Origin: Alphaproteobacteria bacterium
GTDB lineage: Bacteria > Pseudomonadota > Alphaproteobacteria > Rhizobiales > Rhizobiaceae
Length of the DNA stretch: 64,000 nt
Assembly: GCA_024742485.1 (NCBI GenBank)
Contig: JANSYK010000002.1
Coordinates: 62,001 to 126,000, forward strand
Reading direction: 5' to 3'
A program made the position numbers and the translations under genes. The first letter of the stretch is position 1. Each line of letters begins with the position of its first letter. Positions 27,089 to 35,110 of the stretch are shown piece by piece. The notes under the pieces were generated by a model, which saw only the letters and a program-made list of their open reading frames with translations, did not search any database and was not told where the DNA came from.

Positions 27089-27955
27089 TTAATCACGTCG
27101 GCGCTGTCGGATCAGCCCTTCCTGCGCCACAGAGGCGATCAGGATCCCGTCCCGCGTATAAAGTCCACCACGGGTCAGCCCCCGGGCGCCGGTTGCACTG
27201 GGACTGTCCTGGGCATAGAGCATCCAGTCATCCATCGCATAGGGCCGGTGAAACCACATGGAATGGTCGAGACTCGCCGCCTGGATCTTGCTGCTGAAAA
27301 CGGACATGCCATGGGCAAACAGCGCCGTATCGAGCAGCGTCATATCCGACAGATAGGCCAGGATGGCCGCCTGGATGGCCCGGTCCGGTGGCACCTCGCC
27401 ATTGGCCCGGACCCAGATGTTTTGCAGCGGTGCGAGTTTTTCCTTGGAAATGTAGTGCTCCAGGGAAACCGGGCGCATTTCGATCGGCCGTTCGCGCTCC
27501 CAGTAACGCCGGACATTGTCCGGAGCGTTTTTCAGGAACCGTTCCTTCAGATCCGCCTCGCCGATCAGGCTTTCCGGCGGCGCGATCTCCGGCATGTCGA
27601 TCTGATGATCAAGACCCGGTTCGTCGACCTGAAACGATGCGGAGAGCGAGAAGATCGCCTTACCGTGCTGGATGGCGACAACGCGCCTCGTATTGAAACT
27701 GGACCCGTCGCGAATCCGGTCCACCTCATAGATGATCGGCACGGACGGATCGCCCGGCCGCATGAAATAACCGTGCAGGGAATGCACGTACCGGTCTTCC
27801 GCGATGGTCCGCTGCGCCGCGATCAACGCCTGGCTGATCACCTGGCCGCCAAACACGCGCTGCCACCCCTGTTTGGGACTGTTGCCGCGAAACAGATCCT
27901 GTTCCAGGCGCTCGAGGTCCAGAATGGAGAGCAGATTGTCCATTGCACGCGACAT
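27089..27955 (-). CDS. tesB: Acyl-CoA thioesterase II
   Basis: TesB hydrolyses acyl-CoAs to free fatty acids and CoA in the cytoplasm with a double hot-dog fold. The 288-residue length is standard. The first hot dog contains GGQVISQALIAAQRTI and HSLHGYFMRPGD. The catalytic triad is visible in the second: Asp of SLDHSMWFHRP, Ser/Thr of DSPSATGARGLTRGG, and Gln of ASVAQEGLIR. The stop codon lies inside a palindrome GTGATTAA-GAA-TTAATCAC (27078-27096). It is divergent from the UbiH-like gene with a 114-bp gap. Confidence 0.94.
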   Translation of the reverse strand: MSRAMDNLLSILDLERLEQDLFRGNSPKQGWQRVFGGQVISQALIAAQRTIAEDRYVHSLHGYFMRPGDPSVPIIYEVDRIRDGSSFNTRRVVAIQHGKAIFSLSASFQVDEPGLDHQIDMPEIAPPESLIGEADLKERFLKNAPDNVRRYWERERPIEMRPVSLEHYISKEKLAPLQNIWVRANGEVPPDRAIQAAILAYLSDMTLLDTALFAHGMSVFSSKIQAASLDHSMWFHRPYAMDDWMLYAQDSPSATGARGLTRGGLYTRDGILIASVAQEGLIRQRRRD

Positions 27956-28069
27956 TTTGAAACTCCCGGCAACTGTTTTTGTTGGCCATGATCGGCTGTA
28001 TAGTCAAACTTATAGAAGCTGATCAGGCGATCGCAAGCGGCGATAACATATTGGCCGGAGGGTACGACA

Positions 28070-29296
28070 TTGACGGAAGAAACAGTCGATATTCTGGTGG
28101 GCGGCGGCGGCTATGTCGGTCTGTCGGCAGCCGTTTCCATCAAGGCCGCCGCCCCGCATCTGTCGGTGCGCGTGGTCGACGCGGCGCCCGAAGGGGTCTG
28201 GAAGAAGGACGAACGGGCATCGGCAATCGCCGCCGGCGCCTGCCGCATGCTCGAGCAATTGGGACTGTGGGACGCCATCAGCCCAGAGGCCCAGCCGATC
28301 ACCGACATGATCGTGACCGATTCGCGCGCTTCGGATCCGGTACGGCCAGTGTTCCTGACCTTTGACGGTGACATCGCGCCGGGTGAGCCCTTTGCCCATA
28401 TGGTGCCCAATCGCGCGCTTGTCGGCGCGTTACGGCAACAGGCCGAGGCGCTGGGCGTGGAGGTCATGCAGGGCACGACCGTCGAGGGCTTCCGGGAAGC
28501 TGATGTGGCCATGGAGGTTACGCTGGGCGACGGAAGCATCGTGAACACGCGCTTGCTTGTGGCCGCCGATGGCGTGCGCTCGCGCCTGCGCGACATGGCG
28601 TCAATCAAGACCGTGCACTGGTCCTATGGCCAGTCGGGCATCGTCACCACGGTTGCCCATGAACGGCCGCATAATGGCCGGGCCGAGGAACATTTCCTGC
28701 CCGCCGGCCCCTTCGCCATATTGCCGCTGACCGGCAACCGCTCCTCGCTTGTCTGGACGGAACGCACGGAAGAGGCCGACCGGCTGGTTGCCGGGGACGA
28801 CCTGGTGTTTGAAGCCGAACTGGAGCGGCGCTTCGGCCACAAGCTCGGCGCCATCGAGGTCGTCGGCGGCAGAAAAGCCTTCCCGCTCGGACTGACCCTT
28901 GCCCGGGAATTCATCAAACCGCGTCTGGCGCTGGCCGGTGACGCGGCGCACGGCATTCACCCCATTGCCGGCCAGGGCCTCAATCTCGGATTTCGCGATG
29001 TCGCGGCGCTGGCCGAGACCATTGTCGAGGCGGATCGTCTGGGTCTGGATATCGGGTCGCTGTCCGTGCTCGAGCGGTACCAGGTCTGGCGCCGGTTCGA
29101 CACGTTTCAGATGGGCGTCACGACCGATGTCCTCAATCGCCTGTTTTCCAATGATGTTTCTCCGGTCAGGGCCTTGCGCGATCTCGGCCTGGGGCTGGTC
29201 GAGCGCATGCCGCCGCTCAAGACATTTTTCATTCGGCAGGCCGCAGGCCTGCCCGGCCGCGATGGCCCGCGCCTGTTGCGCGGCGAGGCGATCTGA
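28070..29296 (+). CDS. UbiH/UbiF/Coq6-family FAD monooxygenase
   Basis: This 408-residue flavoprotein hydroxylase of ubiquinone ring biosynthesis uses NAD(P)H and oxygen. The N-terminal FAD dinucleotide fold is VGGGGYVGLSAAVSIK, the central DG motif is LLVAADGVRSRLRD, and the GD motif LAGDAAHGIHPIAGQGLNLGFRDVAAL is a family signature. The TTG start is favoured by GGAGGG 8 nt upstream. The 2-octaprenyl-6-methoxyphenol type is likely, but alphaproteobacterial members (UbiL, UbiH, UbiF) cannot be separated by eye. It is monocistronic; a dispersed repeat lies about 86 bp downstream. Confidence 0.9.
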   Translation: MTEETVDILVGGGGYVGLSAAVSIKAAAPHLSVRVVDAAPEGVWKKDERASAIAAGACRMLEQLGLWDAISPEAQPITDMIVTDSRASDPVRPVFLTFDGDIAPGEPFAHMVPNRALVGALRQQAEALGVEVMQGTTVEGFREADVAMEVTLGDGSIVNTRLLVAADGVRSRLRDMASIKTVHWSYGQSGIVTTVAHERPHNGRAEEHFLPAGPFAILPLTGNRSSLVWTERTEEADRLVAGDDLVFEAELERRFGHKLGAIEVVGGRKAFPLGLTLAREFIKPRLALAGDAAHGIHPIAGQGLNLGFRDVAALAETIVEADRLGLDIGSLSVLERYQVWRRFDTFQMGVTTDVLNRLFSNDVSPVRALRDLGLGLVERMPPLKTFFIRQAAGLPGRDGPRLLRGEAI

Positions 29297-29381
29297 CGGC
29301 ACCGCTGTTCTCCAGGCGTTTCTGACACAGCCCGGGACAACGCGTTTGCCCCTGCAATGACGTCGGGCGAAACCGCCCTGA

Positions 29382-29444
29382 ACCGTTTCACGTTTCGTCA
29401 GAAACGGGACAACGGTGTCAGCCATTGTTTTTGGCAATGCATTC
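29382..29444 (-). repeat. 63-bp dispersed intergenic repeat, copy B
   Basis: On the minus strand this is the closest match to copy A (908-970), with about 55 of 63 identical positions and no gaps. The shared core runs unbroken through GACACCGTTGTCCCGTTTC. It lies in the 250-bp gap between the UbiH-like gene and the TetR gene. Confidence 0.8.
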
Positions 29445-29512
29445 AGGGTTTGGCGATCCCCTTTAAACAGGATTTGCTCCAGTGCATTGACTCGCCGCGA
29501 TATGGTCCCATA

Positions 29513-29538
29513 TAAGTAAATGACCAGTCATTTACTTA
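29513..29538. promoter_or_regulatory. Perfect palindromic operator for the TetR-exporter operon
   Basis: TAAGTAAATGAC-CA-GTCATTTACTTA has two perfect 12-bp arms and a 2-bp centre, 12 bp before the GTG start of the TetR gene. Its size and position are those of an autoregulatory TetR/AcrR operator controlling this gene and the three exporter genes behind it. Confidence 0.75.
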
Positions 29539-29550
29539 TTGGATGGAACC

Positions 29551-30192
29551 GTGACCGATGTTTCAGAACCCAAATGGCGGCGGCGCGCCGATGAACGTCC
29601 GGACGAGGTGCTTGATGCCGCCCTGCAGCTCTTCGTGCGCAACGGTTTCGCCGCCACCAAGGTGGAAGATATTGCCAGGGACGCCGGACTCTCCAAGGGT
29701 GCGATCTATCGGTACTTTTCCAGCAAGGAAGACATTTTCGAATCGCTCGTGAAACGCGCCCTTACGCCCATCGCCGATCACACCTCCATTGTCGCCAGAA
29801 CCTCCCAGGCCGACCCCGCCATGCTTTTGAGGGGCGTCCTGACCATGCTGTCGAGCCGGCTCTCGGACCCCGACACGCTGGCGCTTCCCCGCCTGGTTTT
29901 GATGGAAGCCGGCAAATTTCCGGCCCTGGCCGCAGCCTATCGCCGGCAGGTCGTGGACAAGGCGCTGCTGGCGCTCGAAACCATTGTCCAGCGCGGTGTC
30001 GATGAGGGAACCTTTCGCCCCGTCAATCCGCATTATGCGGTTCGCAACATCATCGGGCCGGTTCTGGCGCATGTCCTGATCGGCGAGATATTCGGCATCG
30101 ACAAGGAACCAGAGCCCATACCCGCGGCCTTCATCGACAGCCATTTCGACATCTTGATCAACGGGCTCGCCAACACCGGACAGGGAGGCTGA
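29551..30192 (+). CDS. TetR/AcrR-family repressor of the exporter operon
   Basis: This 213-residue TetR-type regulator has its helix-turn-helix in residues about 20-65: LDAALQLFVRNGFAATKVEDIARDAGLSKGAIYRYFSSKEDIFESLV. The GTG at 29551 follows GGATGG; a TTG at 29539 abuts the operator and is less likely. The C-terminal ligand domain ends in IDSHFDILINGL, as in the TetR_C_33-like group. Its stop codon is 1 nt before the HlyD-like gene, so it heads the exporter operon and probably represses it until a ligand, perhaps an exported compound, binds. Confidence 0.92.
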   Translation: MTDVSEPKWRRRADERPDEVLDAALQLFVRNGFAATKVEDIARDAGLSKGAIYRYFSSKEDIFESLVKRALTPIADHTSIVARTSQADPAMLLRGVLTMLSSRLSDPDTLALPRLVLMEAGKFPALAAAYRRQVVDKALLALETIVQRGVDEGTFRPVNPHYAVRNIIGPVLAHVLIGEIFGIDKEPEPIPAAFIDSHFDILINGLANTGQGG

Positions 30193-30193
30193 C

Positions 30194-31147
30194 ATGGACA
30201 CTGTCTACGCCTGGATCGTTTCACTCTTTGCCGCCCTATGGCCCTTCGGTGACACTGTCACGGATCAGGGCCGCTTTTACGGCTATGTGGAGGGCGAATA
30301 TGTCTATGTGGCCGCGCAGAGCAGCGGCATTCTCCAGACCCTCGACGTCACCCGGGGCGGCACGGTTTCCCTCAATGCACCCCTGTTCTCGCTGGACAGC
30401 GACAAGCAGCTGATCGCGCTGGAAAAGTCGAAAATGAGCCTTGCCATGGCCCGCGCCCAGCTGGACGATGAAAGCACCGGCAAACGCCAGCCCGAACTGG
30501 CGGTCATCGAGGAACAGCTCGCCAGCGCGAAGGCCCAACTGGCCCTGGCGGAGGCCACCTACAAGCGCTCGAGCGAACTGGCATCGCTCGATTTTGTCGC
30601 CACCAGCCGGCTGGATCAGGATCATGCCTCGCTGGAGGCAGCCGCCGCCGCGGTGCAGGAGCAGATCGCCCAGCTTGAAGTGGCAAGGCTTCCGGCCCGT
30701 ACGGCGAAGCTCCAGGCCGCCGAGGAATCGGTCAAATCGGCCCGCGAGGATGTCCTCCGCGCCGAGATCGATCTGGCTGAACGGCGGGTCAACGCGCCGG
30801 CGGATGCCACGGTGCAGCAGACCTATTATCTGCCGGGCGAATATGTTCCCGCCGGTACGCCGGTCGTGTCCCTGCTGCCGCCCGGCAATGTCAAGTTCCT
30901 GTTTTATGTCGGCGAGCCCCAACGCGCCGCCCTTGAGATGGGAACGCCGGTCCTGATCGGTTGTGACGGCTGCGACCGGCCGGTCAGGGCCAAGATCGTC
31001 TACCTGTCCTCATCGGCGCAATACACGCCGCCGGTCATCTACAGCCTGGAGGACCGTTCCAAGCTTGTGTTCATGGCCGAGGCCCTGCCTGATGAGCCAA
31101 CGACATTGCTCCCCGGGCAGCCGATCGATGTGCGTGTGGCCCAATGA
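30194..31147 (+). CDS. HlyD/EmrA-type membrane fusion protein
   Basis: This 317-residue periplasmic adaptor has a short N-terminal membrane anchor (VYAWIVSLFAALWPFG), a biotinyl-lipoyl half near YVYVAAQSSGILQTLDVTRGGTV, a long coiled-coil hairpin at about 85-200 and a beta-barrel. The barrel contains RVNAPADATVQQTYYLPGEYVPAGTPV. It belongs with the ATPase and permease that follow to make an ABC-2 type export system, as in YbhG/YhiI. The stop overlaps the ATPase start by 4 bp. The GCDGC segment at about residue 258 has two cysteines that may form a disulfide. Confidence 0.9.
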   Translation: MDTVYAWIVSLFAALWPFGDTVTDQGRFYGYVEGEYVYVAAQSSGILQTLDVTRGGTVSLNAPLFSLDSDKQLIALEKSKMSLAMARAQLDDESTGKRQPELAVIEEQLASAKAQLALAEATYKRSSELASLDFVATSRLDQDHASLEAAAAAVQEQIAQLEVARLPARTAKLQAAEESVKSAREDVLRAEIDLAERRVNAPADATVQQTYYLPGEYVPAGTPVVSLLPPGNVKFLFYVGEPQRAALEMGTPVLIGCDGCDRPVRAKIVYLSSSAQYTPPVIYSLEDRSKLVFMAEALPDEPTTLLPGQPIDVRVAQ

Positions 31148-32082
31148 ACGCGCCGGTCATCGACGTCAAGGGCCTGGTCAAGAAATTCGGCGACAAGACG
31201 GTGGTCGACAAATTCGACATCGTAGTGCCGAAGGGTGCCATCTATGGCTTTCTGGGGCCCAATGGAAGCGGCAAGACCACCACCATCCGCATGATGTGCG
31301 GATTGTTGACGCCCGATGAAGGTGATGGGACCTGCCTGGGCTACGATATTCTGCGCGAATCCGATCACATCAAGGAACATGTCGGATATATGACGCAGAA
31401 ATTCTCCCTTTATGCGGATCTGACCATCCGCGAAAATCTCGACTTCATGGGCCGCATGTACCGCATTACCGACCGCCGGAGACGGGTCGATGAAGCGCTG
31501 GAAAATCTTGGACTTGCCGACCGCTCCCACCAGCTTTCCGGTGAACTGTCCGGCGGCTGGAAGCAGCGGCTCGCATTGGCCGCCTGCCTCCTGCACGATC
31601 CGGCGCTGCTGCTGCTCGACGAACCGACCGCGGGTGTCGACCCGAAGGCGCGACGGGACTTCTGGGATGAAATCCGCCGGCTGGCGGATGCCGGCGTCAC
31701 CGTTCTGGTGTCCACCCATTACATGGATGAAGCCATCCAGTGCGACAACATTGCCTATATCGCCTATGGCGAGAAGCTGATCGACGGACCGGCCAAGGCC
31801 ATTCCCGAAATGGTCGGCCTGGAAACCTGGCGGGTCGAGGGGCCGGACCTGGCAAAACTCTCGGCGGAACTCGACGGCAAGCCGGGCATCGACCAGGTGG
31901 CCCGTTTCGGATCGGCACTGCACATTTCGGGAACCGATGGCGACGCGCTGCAGAAAGCCGCCAAGCCCTTCATGGCCGACACGCGCTATCAGTGGACAAA
32001 ACAGCCCGCCGGTCTCGAGGAGGTCTTCATTCACCTGATGGCCGGTTCGACCGATAATTTCTCCGGACAGAAGGCGGGTTAG
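31144..32082 (+). CDS. ABC-2 exporter ATP-binding protein
   Basis: This 312-residue ATPase (CcmA/NodI/YbhF type) powers the exporter. Walker A is GPNGSGKTT, the Q-loop lies in MTQKFSLYADLT, the signature is LSGGWKQRLALAACLL, and Walker B is LLLLDEPTAGVD. His in LVSTHYMDEAIQCD is the H-loop. About 75 extra residues at the C-terminus resemble the domain often following such ATPases. It overlaps the HlyD gene by 4 bp and is separated from the permease by 3 bp. Confidence 0.95.
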   Translation: MNAPVIDVKGLVKKFGDKTVVDKFDIVVPKGAIYGFLGPNGSGKTTTIRMMCGLLTPDEGDGTCLGYDILRESDHIKEHVGYMTQKFSLYADLTIRENLDFMGRMYRITDRRRRVDEALENLGLADRSHQLSGELSGGWKQRLALAACLLHDPALLLLDEPTAGVDPKARRDFWDEIRRLADAGVTVLVSTHYMDEAIQCDNIAYIAYGEKLIDGPAKAIPEMVGLETWRVEGPDLAKLSAELDGKPGIDQVARFGSALHISGTDGDALQKAAKPFMADTRYQWTKQPAGLEEVFIHLMAGSTDNFSGQKAG

Positions 32083-32085
32083 GGC

Positions 32086-33216
32086 GTGACCTTCTCATCG
32101 GGCAGATTCCTGGCGATCCTGATGAAAGAATTCATCCAGATGCGGCGTGACCGCATGACCTTCGCCATGATGATCGCCATTCCGATCATGCAATTGATGC
32201 TGTTCGGGTTTGCCATCAATTCCGATCCGCGCCATCTGCCGACACTGGTCGAAGTCCATGACAGCGGACCCTTTACCCGGGCCTTTCTGGCCGCCATGGA
32301 AAGCTCGACCTATTTCGATATCACGGGCACGGTGAGCAATGGCCGGGAAACCGACCGGGTCCTGAAGGCCGGCGATGCCTCCTTCGTCGTCACCATTCCC
32401 GAACATTTCGAAAGGGACATCATTCGCGGCGACCGGCCCGCCCTGCTGGTCGATGCCGATTCATCGGATCCGGCAACCTCCGGCGCGGCTGCCAGCGCGC
32501 TGTCCGTCCTGGCCGCCAACACCATCGCGTCCCTGGCCACCGGTCCGCTCGCCTATCTCGCCACCGGCCCCGACGCCTTCAGCGTCATAGCCCACAAGCG
32601 CTACAATCCGGCCGGCAAGACCAGCTACAACATCGTGCCTGGATTGCTGGCCGTCATTATCTCCATGACCATGGTGATGATCACCGCCATTGCCATTGTC
32701 CGCGAAAGCGAGCGCGGCACGATGGAGACCCTGCTGTCGACACCGGCCCGCGCGCCGGAGGTCATGCTCGGCAAGATCACGCCCTATGTGCTGATCGGCT
32801 ATGTTCAGACCTGCGTCTTCTTCGTCCTCGCCTTCTGGGTGTTTTCGGTCCCCTTTGTCGGTCCGGTCTTCCCCTTTCTCGTCGGGCTGAACATTTTCAT
32901 CCTGGTCAATCTGGCGCTCGGCTTCCTGTTTTCCACGGTTGCCAAAAACCAGATGCAGGCCATGCAGATGTCGTTCTTCTACATGCTGCCATCGATCCTG
33001 CTGTCAGGGTTCATGTTTCCCTTCGCCGCCATGCCCGGCTGGGCACAGGCGATCGGCGCGGCCATCCCGTCCACCCATTTCATGCGCATCATCCGAAAGA
33101 TCATGCTCAAGGGCGCCGGTTTTTCCGACATTATTCCAGACATGCGGGCCCTGCTGATCATCATGGCCATCGTCACCGTGCTCGCCATGCTGCGCTACAA
33201 GCGCACGCTGGACTGA
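32086..33216 (+). CDS. ABC-2 type permease
   Basis: This 376-residue membrane subunit has the ABC2_membrane_3 (YbhS/YhhJ) layout. One N-terminal helix (FAMMIAIPIMQLMLFGFAI) is followed by a large periplasmic domain to about residue 180, then five helices. The conserved RESERGTMETLLSTPARAPEVMLGKI segment is the coupling region. The start is GTG at 32086. YbhR/YbhS-type systems usually need two permeases; only one is here, so it may homodimerise. It is the last gene of the operon and convergent with the second TetR gene. Confidence 0.92.
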   Translation: MTFSSGRFLAILMKEFIQMRRDRMTFAMMIAIPIMQLMLFGFAINSDPRHLPTLVEVHDSGPFTRAFLAAMESSTYFDITGTVSNGRETDRVLKAGDASFVVTIPEHFERDIIRGDRPALLVDADSSDPATSGAAASALSVLAANTIASLATGPLAYLATGPDAFSVIAHKRYNPAGKTSYNIVPGLLAVIISMTMVMITAIAIVRESERGTMETLLSTPARAPEVMLGKITPYVLIGYVQTCVFFVLAFWVFSVPFVGPVFPFLVGLNIFILVNLALGFLFSTVAKNQMQAMQMSFFYMLPSILLSGFMFPFAAMPGWAQAIGAAIPSTHFMRIIRKIMLKGAGFSDIIPDMRALLIIMAIVTVLAMLRYKRTLD

Positions 33217-33235
33217 TCTCAAAGAAAAAAGGGGA

Positions 33236-33805
33236 CTATTGCGAAATGACCCGTTGCTCGGCGCGACGGAAACTCTCCGCCAGCACGGTCGCATCACCCA
33301 GCGCATGGGCAAGCGAAATGCCGCCCTGCCATTCGACGATGATCTCGCGGGCCCTGGCCAGCGCCGTCGATGGCCGCGCCCCGGTGCGCTGCAATTCGCG
33401 GCCAATGAAACCGATGAGCAGGTCGAAGGCCTCGGCGGCCCGTTTCGAGGCGGCGGGCGCACCGGCGCGGAAATCACGCACCGCCAGGGCAATCGGGCAG
33501 CCCCGCTCGACGCGGCTGCGATTGGATTCCGACAGCCGGCGGATCAGCGCCAGGACCCGGCGTCGCGGATCGGGCTCCGCATCGGCAATCTCGCTCAGCA
33601 TGGTCTGCGTTTCCGCCACGAATATATCCGCAACGCCGCTGGCGATGTCCTGCTTGCTGCGAAAATAGTAATAGACATTGCCGAGCGGCACCTCCGCATC
33701 ACCGGCGATATCGGCAAGGCTGGTGCTGCCATAGCCATATTGCCAGAACCGGTTGGCCGCCGCCGCCAGCAACTGGCGCCGCCGCATGGCGCCGCGCTTG
33801 CTCAT
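33236..33805 (-). CDS. TetR/AcrR-family regulator coupled to Trm112
   Basis: This 189-residue TetR-type regulator has a clear helix-turn-helix in [35 protein letters not shown]. Its ATG overlaps the Trm112-like stop by 4 bp (ATGA), so it is probably co-translated with that gene, an unusual partner. The C-terminal half, [20 protein letters not shown], resembles the TetR_C_16/NemR-type regulators that carry a reactive Cys, but this is only a suggestion. The target is unknown. It lies tail to tail with the exporter operon and has no visible operator of its own. Confidence 0.85.
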   Translation of the reverse strand: MSKRGAMRRRQLLAAAANRFWQYGYGSTSLADIAGDAEVPLGNVYYYFRSKQDIASGVADIFVAETQTMLSEIADAEPDPRRRVLALIRRLSESNRSRVERGCPIALAVRDFRAGAPAASKRAAEAFDLLIGFIGRELQRTGARPSTALARAREIIVEWQGGISLAHALGDATVLAESFRRAEQRVISQ

Positions 33806-34029
33806 CGGCGCGATCCCCGGCCGGGGGCCGAAACCGTGTCGTCCAGCGGCCGTGCTTCGGATGGCAGCATGATCGGAATGCCGTCACGGATCGGATAGGC
33901 GAGCCCCGCGGTCTTCGACACCAGCTCGTTCTTGTCCTCGTCATGGTCGAGGGGACCCTTGGTCAGTGGACAGACCAGCAGGTCAAGCAGCTTGGGATCG
34001 AGGGTCGCCGATCGCCTGATATCCGTCAT
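33802..34029 (-). CDS. Trm112-family protein
   Basis: This 75-residue protein has the bacterial Trm112/YcaR (COG2835) core [41 protein letters not shown]. In eukaryotes Trm112 activates methyltransferases; the bacterial single-domain forms have no settled function. Only one Cys of the usual zinc-binding set is present, which is normal for the alphaproteobacterial variant. It is separated from the LON-domain gene upstream by a MITE-like insertion. In related genomes the trx-LON-Trm112 order is often tight, so the insertion may have split an operon. Confidence 0.88.
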   Translation of the reverse strand: MTDIRRSATLDPKLLDLLVCPLTKGPLDHDEDKNELVSKTAGLAYPIRDGIPIMLPSEARPLDDTVSAPGRGSRR

Positions 34030-34063
34030 CGTTCCTCAAGGTCTCCCGCGCCGCGCCGGTGCT

Positions 34064-34272
34064 TAGAGCGAGATGAGATTAGATTGAGGCACTTGACCGA
34101 GGCGATTTTGGTCGCTGACAAGGCGGGTTGCGAGCCGTGGTGCATCCCACCACAAGCGCGAGCCAACACAGTCAGAGGGCAAAATCGCCCGGCCCCATCA
34201 ACGCAGTCTTTCAACACGGTAGTCCTTTCAGGGGTGGCGGCAAATGCTTCAATCTAGCCTCATCTCGCTCTA
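34064..34272. mobile_element. 209-bp MITE-like element with ~32-bp inverted ends
   Basis: The left end starts TAGAGCGAGATGAGATTAGA and the right end, read inward on the other strand, starts TAGAGCGAGATGAGGCTAGA. The match extends about 32 bp with about 4 mismatches. The outer TA on both sides fits a TA target duplication, as left by IS630/Tc1-mariner transposases. No transposase is encoded. The right end supplies the last bases of the LON-domain gene, including its TAG stop. It separates that gene from the Trm112 gene. Confidence 0.7.
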
Positions 34273-34959
34273 TTGCAGCACCGTGTCGTAATCGTCATTG
34301 TCCCGCGCCAGCGCGATCTCGGTGATGGCGATCAGCGTGTCGGCCCGCGTCTTCAGGTCGGGTGCTTCGAGCAGTGCCTGTTTTTCGGCCGGACCATAGG
34401 GCGCCATCATCGACATGGTGTTGACCAGGGTAGAATTGCTGGCCTGTTCCACGCTCTCCCAGTCGGCTTCCAGCTCATTGGCCTCCAGATAGGCGCGAAA
34501 ACTGGTCAGCAGTGCGGTCCGGTCCACATTTTCCTCGCCATTATCCTCGGAAAGGTCGTGAAGGAAAGGCGCGATGCTGGCCCGCCGATAGGCCTTTCTG
34601 GCCATCACCTCTTCGAGCATGCGGAACCGGCAGATGCCGATCAGCGAGATGATGTAGCGGCCGTCGCCGGTTTCCGACAGCGACGTGATGCGGCCCAGCG
34701 TGCCGACGGCACACAGTTTTGGACAATCGCATTTTTCCACATAGCCGCCGGCATCGAATTGCGGCTGGATGATCCCCAGGATGCGGTCGGAAGCCATCGC
34801 GTCGTCGATCAGCTCGAGATAGCGCGGCTCGAAGATGTTCATCGGCATCTGGCCGCCCGGCAAAAGCAGCGCACCGGACAGCGGAAACACCGGAATCTGT
34901 TCCGGAATATCTTCCTGCGTTCGGTAGTGGACATTTCCGGCTAGCACGGGATCACGCAC
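34270..34959 (-). CDS. LON substrate-binding-domain protein
   Basis: This 229-residue protein consists of the N-terminal domain of Lon protease without the ATPase or peptidase (COG2802). Family features are IPVFPLSGALLLPGGQMPMNIFEPRYLELIDDAM, GTLGRITSLSETGDGRYIISLIGICRFR, and the late helical part ending DTLIAITEIALARDNDD. Its function is not established. The TAG stop at 34270-34272 lies within the inverted repeat of the MITE-like element, so the element may have replaced the original end by a few codons. It lies 151 bp after the thioredoxin-like gene on the same strand. Confidence 0.9.
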   Translation of the reverse strand: MRDPVLAGNVHYRTQEDIPEQIPVFPLSGALLLPGGQMPMNIFEPRYLELIDDAMASDRILGIIQPQFDAGGYVEKCDCPKLCAVGTLGRITSLSETGDGRYIISLIGICRFRMLEEVMARKAYRRASIAPFLHDLSEDNGEENVDRTALLTSFRAYLEANELEADWESVEQASNSTLVNTMSMMAPYGPAEKQALLEAPDLKTRADTLIAITEIALARDNDDYDTVLQ

Positions 34960-35110
34960 CTCACTCGATGAGAGTTGTTCGATATCTTAAGAGATTTGGG
35001 CAGCGGCGCGCAATTCTCAAGGTGCCCGCATCGCTTTCGGGCGCTTTGCATCGCTTTGGGCCGATTTTGTCGCATCGAAGGCCCTGTCCGGCCGCCTGAC
35101 GGCTGCGCCG

